A stretch of DNA of 64,000 nt. Origin: an uncultured Mycoplasma sp. (GTDB lineage Bacteria > Bacillota_I > Bacilli_A > Mycoplasmatales > Mycoplasmoidaceae). The translations under genes and the position numbers were made by a program. This document shows positions 28,679 to 39,020 of this stretch, piece by piece. Each line of letters opens with the position of its first letter. The stretch's first letter is position 1. The stretch is from assembly GCA_947648205.1 (NCBI GenBank), contig CANSNC010000003.1:1-64000 (forward strand). The letters run 5' to 3'. The notes under the pieces were generated by a model. That model had not been told where the DNA came from, did no database searches, and saw only the letters and a program-made list of their open reading frames with translations.

Positions 28679-29266
28679 TTAATCCTTTTCTATTTCTACA
28701 TAATCTTTTTCATTATCATCTTTTAAATGTTTAATTACATCATTAAATTCTTTCTGTTTTAAATTTTCTTCTTTAAATTTTTTATAATAATCATATGCAT
28801 TAGAACTATTAGCCATTATAATGTTTGTAATATAATTTGTAATAAAAAATATTATCAATGAAGAAACTATTACAATAAAAAATCTTGCAATTATTATATA
28901 AACAAAATTAGACGTTGTATAAGGTATTAATCCACTAACTATTGTTGTAATGCAAATTACATGTGTCATAAAAATAAAAGGTATTGCATCATAATTTACT
29001 AATTTAAATAAAAATTTAAAAATCAAAAAGCTTAGAATTGATAGACCAATGATTCCAATAATTATGTATAAAATATTCATATTAAAAATATAAGAATTAT
29101 TCTCAGTTGCAATTTTTATTCAATTTAATTTAAGTAAATTAATTTCACCAACTAATAAAAAAACTATTAAATATGGAATAAAAACAAGAATAAATAGAAA
29201 CAGAAAAAGAACTATTTTAGAAGTAAAAACATTAGAAGAATTATTATAAAAAAAATTAGTCATCAT
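28679..29266 (-). CDS. Four-span membrane protein upstream of obg
   Basis: 195 residues. About four hydrophobic spans (near residues 17-40, 64-85, 95-120 and 128-152) are followed by a charged, Lys/Glu-rich C-terminal tail of about 40 residues that is probably cytoplasmic. The gene begins with two ATG codons. The second (29263) has better spacing from AGGTG; I kept the first as the outer limit. It ends 2 nt before obg. I recognise no family. Confidence 0.7.
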
Positions 29267-29332
29267 AACACCTATTTATAGTAAAAATAATAACACAACA
29301 TAGTACATAGTTATATCAACTTTAAATAAAAA

Positions 29333-29357
29333 CCATTAGTGTTGAACACACTAATGG
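29333..29357 (-). terminator. Terminator after the small zinc-type protein
   Basis: CCATTAGTGT and ACACTAATGG, perfect 10-bp stem, 5-nt loop, followed by a minus-strand TTTTTAT run. Confidence 0.85.
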
Positions 29358-29363
29358 AATAAA

Positions 29364-29681
29364 TTAATTTTCTTGAGTTTTTTTGGCAATACATTCAGGA
29401 TGCATTGGTTCAAGATTATAACTTTGATTATTTAGAAAATCACCATTTAAATGAAAGATATCTCAAGAGTTTTTACCTTTTGGTTGTTCACCAATATATT
29501 GTGTTCTAAACATAAGTTTACCACATGCATGACAAGGAGCAACTTGATTTAAATCTACTTCTTCTAATGCAGCAGGTTTAAAACGTTTAATGAATCTTTC
29601 ACTTTTAATATAATGTTCTCAAACTTTTCTTAATTCTCTTTTGGTTCATTTCCCTCTTTTATCAGGTCTTGTATCTTGCAT
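29364..29681 (-). CDS. Small protein with a putative zinc site
   Basis: 105 residues. A basic N-terminus (K-R-G-K-W-T-K-R-E-L-R-K) is followed by C-H-A-C-G-K (about residue 52) and, near the end, M-H-P-E-C. The Cys-x-x-Cys plus His/Cys pattern suggests one structural zinc. The spacing loosely recalls HNH or treble-clef proteins, but I see no certain catalytic motif. The basic character fits nucleic-acid binding. Three UGA codons encode Trp. It lies 65 nt downstream of trmB and could share its transcript. Confidence 0.65.
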
Positions 29682-29746
29682 GATATACACTCCAATTCTT
29701 TATTACCCTTTATTAATGTTATCATTACATTAAATATTATTTATTA

Positions 29747-30406
29747 TTATTTACTTAATGAGAATATTATTTTTTTTATTTTTACATTTCTATTTTTTCA
29801 TTTAATTTCATATTCTGTTTGAATATTATTAGCATTATTTTCTCAATCATTATATATATCATCACATTCATACAAAACATTGTAATTATTATCATGCAAT
29901 ACTTTCAATGTATATTTATACAATGATTCATTATCTGTTTTAAACTCAATTATTCCATTTGGATTTAAAATTTTAAAATACTGTTTCAAAAATTTATTAT
30001 TAGTAAGTCGATTTTTTTCATGGTGTTTTTTTGGTCATGGATCACTAAAATTTAAATATATTTTTGATATTTCATTTTCATTAAAAATATTTTCAATTTC
30101 ATTAGCATCAGTAGATATTATTTTTATATTATCTAATTTATTTTGTGATTTATTTATTTTGGTTAAAACTTTATATAAAATGGTTGGAAATTTATCTATT
30201 GCAACATAATTGATATTTGGATTAAGAGTTGCCTTTTCTACAATAAACTTGCCCTTCCCACATCCTATTTCTATTTCAATAGAATTATTATTTTTAAATA
30301 CATCTTTATTTCAATTTCCTAAGTTATCAAAAGGATTATCTATATAGTATTTTTTATCAGAAAATAATTTTTGCTCATATGTGGTATTTTTTCTTAATCT
30401 TCCCAT
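29747..30406 (-). CDS. trmB: tRNA (guanine-N7-)-methyltransferase
   Basis: 219 residues, class I SAM methyltransferase making m7G46 in the tRNA variable loop. The SAM-binding E-I-G-C-G-K-G-K-F is near residue 50. The family signature N-F-S-D-P-W-P-K-K-H-H-E-K-N-R-L is complete, with W encoded by UGA, and F-K-T-D-N-E-S-L and T-E-Y-E-I-K-W follow. The whole gene is broken into short pieces if UGA is taken as stop. Start 7 nt after the SNF2 helicase stop. Confidence 0.95.
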
Positions 30407-30413
30407 AAATATC

Positions 30414-33400
30414 CTAATCAAATTTTTTTATATCTAATATTTTAAGCATCTGCTTCATAGAAAAATTGTCATTATCAACTTTATTAAAATCTAATATTTT
30501 ATTTATTAATTCTTTTTTAGAATTCTGTATATCTATAATTTTTTCTTCAATAGAATCATTCATAATTAATTTATAAATTGTTACATTATTTTTTTGTCCA
30601 ATTCTATGAGCTCTATCACTAGCTTGATTTTCAACACTTACATTTCACCACAAATCATAATGTATAACATTGTTAGCACTTGTTAAGTTCAAACCTACTC
30701 CACCTGCTTTTAAAGAAATAAGGAAAACCTTAATAGAATTATTTTTATTAAATAAATCTACAAGATTTTGTCTTTCTTTTTTTGGGGTACTTCCAGTGAT
30801 TGTTAAAAATTCAATATTTTTTAAATATAATTCTTTTTGAAAAAAACTAATCATTTCAGTAAATTGTGAAAACAATAAGACCTTTTCACCTTTTTCAATT
30901 ATTTCATAAATTAAGTTCATACACATTTCAAATTTATTACCATTAGTTTTAGCATTTTCATAAAGAAGTTTTGGAGAGCAACAAAGTTGTCTTAATTTAG
31001 TTAATAAAGATAAAATAAATATTTTATTTTTTTCTATATCTTTTTCTAGCATTGATTTATCAATATCTTTTCTAATATTTTCTAGCAAATGTTTATATAA
31101 AATCTTTTGCTCTGAATTAAAATCAATATACATTAATTGTTCATTTTTATCAGGTAGTTCTTTTAATACATCCTTTTTTGATCTTCTTAAAATAAATGGA
31201 GAAATTTTACTTTGAAAATTTTTATAATTTTCATCAGAACTATTTGAAATAAATTTTTTAAATGAGTTGAAATCATTTAAAAATCCAGGCATTATAAAAT
31301 TAAATAATGACCATAATTCTAATGTATTATTTTCCATTGGTGTTCCAGTTAAAGCAATTTTATGATTTGCTTTAATTGACATTATAGCTCTAGCAAATTT
31401 TGTGAATCTATTTTTTATAGTATGACCTTCATCAATTATTAACACACTAAAATTTTTGTTAGAAAATTTTGCTAAGTTTATTTTTAATAAATTATATGAA
31501 ATTATTACAACATCATAATCAAACATTTTTTCAAATGAAACATCTCTTTTTTCCATATTCCCATCAATAACACAAACCTTTAAATGATTAGCATGTGTAT
31601 CAAATTCTTTCTTTCAATTATAAATAAGAGAACTTGGTGCTACAACTAAAGATGTAAAAGAATTTTTTGAAGTAAAATAATCTGACAAAAAACCAATTGA
31701 TTGCAATGTTTTTCCTAGTCCCATTTCGTCTGCTAATATACTTCCAGTTTGTAATTTGTGATGTAATTTTAATCATTTTATTCCATGCAATTGATAAGGC
31801 TTTAATATTGATGATAAATTATTGGGAAGTTCTACTTTAATATCATTTATATTTTTAAAATTTTTTATAAAATTACTAATTTCACTATTCTCTTTGAAAT
31901 TTTCACATAATAATGAATAATTTCATTTTTGTGCAAAAATTTTATCATTTATAAAATCACTAAAACTTGCATTAAATAACTTTAATTGATTCCCTAAATC
32001 ATTAAAATCAATATCATTTAATAAATTAATCATTTCTCCATTAGATAATTTTACAAATTCTTGTTTTTGAATATATGCATTCACAATTGATTTAATATCA
32101 TCATTTGAATAATTATTTAAGCTTCAATTTATTTGTAATAAATCATCTCTTTTTGTTAAACCACTAACTGTAAATTTTGTTTTTGTCTTTGCCTTGAAAA
32201 TTAAATTTTTTGCAATTTTCATTTCAAAATTTTCATTGTTTTTATTTAATTTTAACCATCTTATCATTTTATAAAATTCTTCTTCAGTGCTAAAAACATA
32301 ACAATTATGTTTTTCACTAAAAATATTTATAAGTTTCTCAATTCTCTTAAACAATTTTTGTTCTTTTTCTTTATTTCTTTTGTCAACATCTGTAATATTG
32401 TCATTATGATAATAATATTTATCTAGATAACAAAATTTAACTATTAAAATTGGATTTAAAAATTCATTGCTATATCTTAATTCAAGAGAAAGTTTTGGAT
32501 CTTTATTTAATAAATTATGTTTAATTAATATTGACTCATCAAATTTCAAATTAAAGTCTTTAAAATTGTTATTAATATAATTATATAAATTAATGAAATC
32601 TGCTTTTGTACTCCCATGATTAAATTGTCAATAAAAATTTTTACATTTATCATATGTATCAGGAGAATCAATACAATATACAATCGAGAATTTATCAAGT
32701 GGATTATTTAAGAAAAACAAAGATTGTTCAAGTTCACAAAAGTGTTCAGTAATAATAAAATCTGTTTTACAACAATATAAATCATTATAATTTTTTTTAA
32801 TAGATATTTTTTTATTAAAAAAAGATGGTTTAATTTTTTCATCAATAAATTTTTGATCTAAATAATCAAGTGATAATAACTTTGTTTTATCCTTTTCATT
32901 GTAGATATCTATTTTATTTTCTCAACAATAATTCAAAAAATAATAAAATTTATCTTTATCTAAAATAAATGATTTACGATTGAATTTTTTTAAAATTTTT
33001 TCTTCTTTTAGCAAAAAATGAAAAATATTACTATATTTTTTATCAATTTTATTAAATAAAAATTCTTTTATATTTTCTTTATTAAACTCTACTGTAAATT
33101 TATCATCAAACAAAAAAGATATATCACTTATATTATGTTGTTTTCCATAAATATTAAATTGAGGTGTAAGAATGATTTTATCATTGAATGCATCTATTAA
33201 AAAAGAAAATGTATATGAAGATGAATTATACAAATTATTTACATCAATTATTAATTGCTCATAAAAATATTGATATAACATTGAAACAATATGTTTACAA
33301 AAACCTTTATAATTTTTAAAACTTTCACAATCACAATGTTGCTTTAATAATTTATATTCTTTATCAAAAATAACTTTTGATTTATTTCTATTACTAATGC

Positions 33401-33536
33401 ATGATATTTCTAAACCATCATTATTTGTGATACACGAAATAACAGGAATAGAGTCTAAAAATTGTTCTATTCCTCTGTCTAAAAATATGTCATAACAAAC
33501 ATTATCTTTTATAAGTTTTTGTAGAATAAAATCCAT
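30414..33536 (-). CDS. SNF2-family helicase with N-terminal SWIM zinc finger
   Basis: 1040 residues. Near residues 66-84 is a SWIM motif, C-D-C-x(n)-C-K-H. The middle 450 residues are lineage-specific. The SNF2 ATPase begins near residue 595: A-D-E-M-G-L-G-K-T, D-E-G-H (motif II), and A-L-T-G-T-P-M-E-N-N. The C-terminal lobe ends with G-V-G-L-N-L-T and Q-A-S-D-R-A-H-R-I-G-Q. Such enzymes translocate on double-stranded DNA and remodel protein-DNA complexes. The start is uncertain: ATG at 33536 has no clear ribosome binding site, and an in-frame TTG lies at 33554. It is upstream of trmB and divergent from a nuclease gene. Confidence 0.87.
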
Positions 33537-33670
33537 TGAATTATTGTAATACAAAAAACATTTAATTATTTTTTTCTTTATTATAAAAAGAACAAATATT
33601 AAATATAGTTTTCATAAATTATTAAAATATATGTTTATTCTATAAATAAAAATATGTTAAATTTATAAAT

Positions 33671-35728
33671 ATGAAAAAGTCTAAATATATATCAAAATAT
33701 GATTACATAGCATATTATACTAAGCCAAAATCTTTTTGATTTTATACTAATACAGAAATAGAATCATCATTAGAAACAATATATAGAAAATTATCAAAAA
33801 ATAATAAAGAGATTTTATATGATGATTGAGATGAAGATAGTATTAATGAAGCTGATGATGAAAAAGATAGTTACCAATTTTATTTAGAAAAAAAGGAGGA
33901 ACTAAAAAACATTGATTTGAATAATCCTCAAATTGCAGAAGGTATAATAATCGATAAAGAATCAAAAAAATTTATTATTGAAACTTATAATAATTCTTTT
34001 GATTACAAAATTGTTGACTTTGATGATGAAATATATAAATATAAAAAAATGGAAGAACTTGCTGAAATTACAAAAGATATCATTTTAAATAATAAAAATA
34101 TCATCATTTTTCAAGGAGTTTTTATTGATAAAAATACAATTACAAAACCTGATGCATTAATAAAAAATAATAACAACATTATTGTAATTGAAACTAAGGG
34201 TACTTCTACTGCTAAAAAACATCATTTTTTAGATTTGTTTTATCAAAAAAATGTTATTGAAAATCAAAAATACTTAATTGAACTAGATTGTATATTTGAT
34301 TATAAACTTTGCTTAGTAAAATATGAAATACTAAATAAATATCAAATTAGTTTTTCTATAACAGATTACATAAATTATACAAAAGTTTATAGTGATAATT
34401 CTATAGTACAAAAATCACCTTTCAAACTAGAATTAAAAGCATTTAGTAAACTTGGTTATCATGTTGTTAAATCATCAACACCTAGAGAACCAAATGGTGA
34501 TGATGGAGTACCAATTAGATTAAAAGCAGTTCTAAATCATAATTTAATAGATTTTGATGAAAGAATTTGTAATGCTAGATCAAATAAAAAAGATATTGAA
34601 GCATCTCAAGAAGATTTTTTAAAAATTTTAAATGAATATGATCAAGTTATAGAAATTTTATGAAAACACAAATTATCAATGAAAGAAACAGATTATATTA
34701 AAGAAATTCATCCTAATTCAAATGACAAAAGTAGATTTAAAAATTTTGATTATTTTCCTGAAGAAAGAAAAATATATTCATTAATGGGTTATAACAGATT
34801 AAGTTATTCTGGAAATATTGCTTATCAAGATAGTGCAAGTTTAGATAAAGCTAAAATTAATGAAGACCCATTAGATTTTTTAAAAGAAAGTAAAGATCAA
34901 AAATGTAGTTATAAAGAAATATTTACATCTAACGATTTAATAAAAGTAGATTATGAAAAAACTCAAAAATTGTTGGATCAATTAAAAACAAAAAAAGTTT
35001 ATTTTGATTTTGAAACTATAAATACAGCTATTAGATCAATTGATAAATCATTACCATTTGCTCAAATCATCACACAATGTTCAATAATAAAAGATCTTGG
35101 TCAAAATGTTATTAATGCAGGATGTAATAATATGATCATTGACCCAACAAAAATTAATGACAAATGATTAATGGATATTGTTGACAACATTTATGCTGGC
35201 AATGAAATTAAATATTCTAAAAAAGATAATGAGTATATTGTTGATGGTGATAATAATGAAATTTCATATATTGTATACAATAAAACATTTGAACGCTCAA
35301 GATTAAAAGAAATTGATTTAAAACTAAATAACAAAGAATACACAATAAAAATTGAACACATAATCAATAACTTGTATGATATTGCAGATTTTTTTACAAT
35401 TAGTGCAAAAAAGGGATATTACATTTTTATAAAAGAGTTGAAAGGTTTTTATTCAATAAAAAAAGTACTCCCATTAATTTCTAAATATGCTCCAGATATT
35501 TTTAATTTAACAAATTGTTTAAATTACAATGATCTTGAAATTTCTAATGGAAGAATTTGTCAAGAAAAAACAATACAAAGATTTTTTAAAACAATAGATG
35601 ATGAAGAATGATTGCAACTTGAAGACAAATTAAAAACATATTGTGAAAATGATGTTAGAGCAATGATTGCAGTAGAATATTTTATAAAGGATATACTAAA
35701 TAATAAAATTGATTTCTCTAAAGAATAA
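33671..35728 (+). CDS. DUF2779-type protein with PD-(D/E)XK and DEDD-like nuclease motifs
   Basis: 685 residues, four UGA codons read as Trp. The N-terminal half holds a PD-(D/E)XK-like nuclease core, K-P-D-A-L-I ... I-I-V-I-E-T-K-G-T (about residues 160-178). The C-terminal half matches DUF2779, an RNase H-fold exonuclease-like domain: Y-F-D-F-E-T-I (about residue 444), V-Y-N-K-T-F-E, Y-S-I-K-K-V-L-P, and Y-C-E-N-D-V-R-A-M near the end. The family is known in mollicutes, but its function was not established when I learned of it. Divergent from the SNF2 helicase (134-nt gap). Roles in DNA repair or restriction of foreign DNA are inference. Confidence 0.78.
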
Positions 35729-35731
35729 TTA

Positions 35732-35770
35732 AAAAACACAATTCAAAATAAAATACTGAATTGTGTTTTT
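35732..35770. terminator. Bidirectional terminator between nuclease and DUF31 genes
   Basis: AAAAACACAATTCA and TGAATTGTGTTTTT form a perfect 14-bp stem with an 11-nt loop between converging genes, with A-run and T-run flanks on both strands. Confidence 0.9.
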
Positions 35771-35775
35771 AAATA

Positions 35776-37368
35776 TTAAATATTTCCATTAGGAAATAAA
35801 TTAGTTTTATAATTAGCAGGTTTAACTTTATATAATGAATCTTTATATGAATTTTTCTGATTAGAAAAACCACCATATACTAAATCATAAGGTTCTGGAT
35901 TATATCACTTATACTTACCACTATAATTATATCCTTCACTTCTTAATGCCTGAATAATTCCATAATCTGTAGAATTGTCATAAGCAAATTGAATCCCTAG
36001 TGTTTCTTTTTGAGAATTCATCATCATTGATCCAGAAGCACCTTCTGGTAAATCATCATGTCTTAATGTATAGAATAGTCCTCAATATAAAAAGTCTTCT
36101 TTTGTAAATGGATTTGATTGAGAAAATCAAGAAAAGTTTAAAACACCATCATAAATACCCTTTGAATTTGGTATCACATCATCAAAAGAACTATAAAAAC
36201 TTGAATTACTCAAACTACTTCCATGATTTGGAGGGTTATTTATATCAATGTCATTTCTTGTATTACTATAGAAAGAAATTACATCATTATTGTAACCACT
36301 TCCATGAACATTAGGAAAACCAAATGTATAATAATCATTTTCTTTAATTGTAGATTCAGAACTAATTAAAGATTTAGCCATTTTAAATTGATCATCTTTA
36401 TTTCAATTAGCATAATCATTTGTAATTGATTTTGCATCATTTTCATTTTCAAATGTTACTTCAATTACTGCAAAATCAGCTGTTTCTTTCTTGCTAGTTC
36501 ATCTTGGATCTTTATTATAATCAGAAGGGTCTGATTTCAAAAAATCTGTTGCAATAAATACAGTTTTAACTAATGGGTTTTCATCATAAACATATCCTCT
36601 TGTACCATCTTCTAAATCTTGGTATCTTGCAATTGGTACAGTAACTTGACTATAATTTGCTGCTTCTCTTTGAGAATCTCCATAATATTTTGAACCAACT
36701 TCTGGATTAACAATTTTTCTAATTCTTAATTCTTTTGTTCTTAAATCATCATGTTCTTTATAATAACTATTGTATCCATTGTAATCATTATGAACTACCA
36801 AATTATAAACAACATGAGCATTTGTAGCAAAATATCATGTTAATGGATAAGAACCATTATCACTTAATTTATAATCTAGTATTCATCCAGTACCCATATG
36901 AGGTCCTATTCCATCATAGAAATTTAATGAAACACTTCTTTTAGCCATATTTAAATATTTATCATTTACAATATAACCTTTCAATGATGATACTCTTGTT
37001 TGACCTTCCATATTTGTTCTTGGACCACCCTCAGCAATTAAAATTGCATTATCTTTATCATTAGGATTTGCAGCAGATGATTTACCATATGCATCACTTT
37101 TGCTAGTTACACCAATTGGAGCATTTGGATCACCTCAATATTTATTATCATCTGGTTTTGTATCTGGAAAATTTACATCTGGATTGACAGGTTTATTTCC
37201 ATTCCCTTCATTATTTGGATTATCTGGTATAGTTTGATCATTATTTATATCATCTTTGATAAAATTATTTTTGTATTGCAATGATAAAGGAATAGCTATA
37301 GCACTTGTTAAAACTAATGATGAAATACTAATTGCTGTCACACTAAATATTAATAATTTTTTTCCCAT
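35776..37368 (-). CDS. DUF31/MIP-like secreted or anchored serine protease
   Basis: 530 residues. An N-terminal hydrophobic segment (about residues 4-31) lacks a lipobox cysteine, unlike most mycoplasma surface proteins. A Pro/Asn/Asp-rich linker follows. The rest fits the DUF31 family, which includes mycoplasma immunoglobulin proteases. A trypsin-like triad can be read as His in T-N-A-H-V-V (about residue 184), Asp in T-A-D-F-A-V-I (about 299), and Ser in E-G-A-S-G-S-M (about 446). No MIB-like immunoglobulin-binding partner is in the window. Substrate unknown; host antibody cleavage is possible but unproven. AAAGGA precedes the start. Confidence 0.75.
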
Positions 37369-37446
37369 ATTTTTTCCTTTGGTTATTTACAGTTATTATA
37401 TAATAAAAAATAACATTAATCTTTATGTGAGTTAGTTATAAAAATA

Positions 37447-37482
37447 AAAAACTATTTAGACCTTTTGCCATAAATAGTTTTT
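37447..37482 (-). terminator. Terminator of the dut-to-rnmV operon
   Basis: AAAAACTATTTA and TAAATAGTTTTT, perfect 12-bp stem with a 12-nt loop, directly at the rnmV stop codon. Confidence 0.85.
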
Positions 37483-38021
37483 TAAATATTAGATTGTTTA
37501 ATTATGTTTTTAATGTCATCATATGACATATTTAACATATTAAGTCTTTTAAATAATTGTTTGTTATTACAATAAGAAATATTCAATTTATTACATAAAG
37601 AAATTCTTTTATTTTTACTATCAAGTTCTAAATTTAAATATTCTTCTCAAGAAATAGAATTATTAATTGCATTAAAAGTAACTATATTATCAAATGCTTT
37701 ATATATAGATTCATCACTTGCTTCTGCAACTCCAATTTTTTTACTATTTGAAAGAATATCATTTTTGTTTATAAAACAATTTTTAGAATTAGGAAAAATA
37801 TCAATTAATTTTTTTCTTATCTTTTCTCCAGGACCATCAGGATCCAAAAACAAAATTAAACCATTTTCTTGTGATAATTTTTTAATATCATTAATTGTTT
37901 TCTTATTTAATGACAATCCATTTGTTTCAATTGTATTTACATTAAAAAGTTTTTTTAATTTTGCTGAATCAGTTTTTCCTTCAACAACTACTATTTCTTT
38001 GATATTTTTTTTATGTTGCAT
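37482..38021 (-). CDS. rnmV: Ribonuclease M5
   Basis: 179 residues. It matures 5S rRNA in low-GC Gram-positive bacteria and relatives. The Toprim domain shows V-V-V-E-G-K-T-D-S (near residue 12), E-T-N-G, and the acidic F-L-D-P-D-G-P-G-E-K-I-R. One UGA encodes Trp before E-E-Y-L. Its ATG lies inside the last 31 nt of prs in another frame, so translation is probably coupled. The last gene before a strong terminator. Confidence 0.93.
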
Positions 38022-38992
38022 ACATTATTTCAATATTTATCATAAATTTTTGATACAGATGTGTGCTTAATTTGAGCTTCAATAATTTCAGATAAAAATA
38101 TTGATAAATCAATTACTACAATTTTTTTATGTTTTATAGACATGTTTTCAATAATCGTATCAGTAACATATAATTCATCAACAATATTATCATCTAATGC
38201 CTTATAAAATTTTTCTATTGCATTATTGGAAAATAATCCATGAGTTGCCATTATAACAACTTTCTTTGATCCAGCTTCTTTCAATAATTTTGCTGAAGAT
38301 AAAACTGTTCCACCAGTATCAATCATGTCATCAATTAATAGACAATCCTTACCTCTAACATCCCCAAGAATGTTTGAAACTTCTACTACATTTGGTTTTG
38401 GTCTTCTTTTGTCAACAATTGCTAATTGAACATCTAAATATTCTGAAATATTTCTAGCTTTTTTAACAGCTCCATAATCTGGTGCCACTATACAAAAATT
38501 TTTCTCACAACCATTTCTTTTTGTATATTCATTTATCAAAATTGATGCAGCAGTTAATGTATCAACTGGTACATCAAAAAAACCTTGAGTTTGTTCTGAA
38601 TGTATATCTACCAATATTACTTTTGTTGCTCCTGCCTTCATTATGAAATCTGCAACCAATTTACATGTAATAGGTTCTCTACCTTTTGCTTTTCTATCTT
38701 GTCTTCCATAACCATAATATGGGATAACTGCAATTATTGATTGTGCAGATGCTCTCTTTAAAGCATCAATTGCTATTAGCAATTCCATTAAATTATCATT
38801 TACAGGTGTTGATGTTGATTGAACTATCAATACATCCTTCCCTCTGACAGGAACTTTTGACTTTACCAAAAGTTCTCCATCAGCAAATTTAGATACACTA
38901 ACTTCACCTAACTCTATACCTACTCTTTTAGCAATTTCTTTTGCATAATGCAAACCATTGGATAATCCAAATACTATTCAATTCTTATTCAT
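37991..38992 (-). CDS. prs: Ribose-phosphate pyrophosphokinase
   Basis: 333 residues. It makes PRPP from ribose 5-phosphate and ATP, supplying Apt and other salvage enzymes. Motifs: F-A-D-G-E-L-L-V, Y-Y-G-Y-G-R-Q-D-R-K, V-D-I-H-S-E-Q-T-Q-G-F-F, and the PRPP loop L-L-I-D-D-M-I-D-T-G-G-T. UGA codons matter at both ends. One lies 5 codons after the start at 38992, giving M-N-K-N-W. One near the end extends the protein by 13 residues past Y-D-K-Y to a TAG at 37991, overlapping rnmV. The tail is lysine-rich and not part of the usual fold. Confidence 0.95.
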
Positions 38993-39020
38993 ATTTTACC
39001 TAACAATAAACTATTACTTC

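Noticed and set aside
33537-33554. TTG start for the SNF2 helicase
   Set aside because: No ribosome binding site at either start; ATG preferred, uncertainty noted in the feature.
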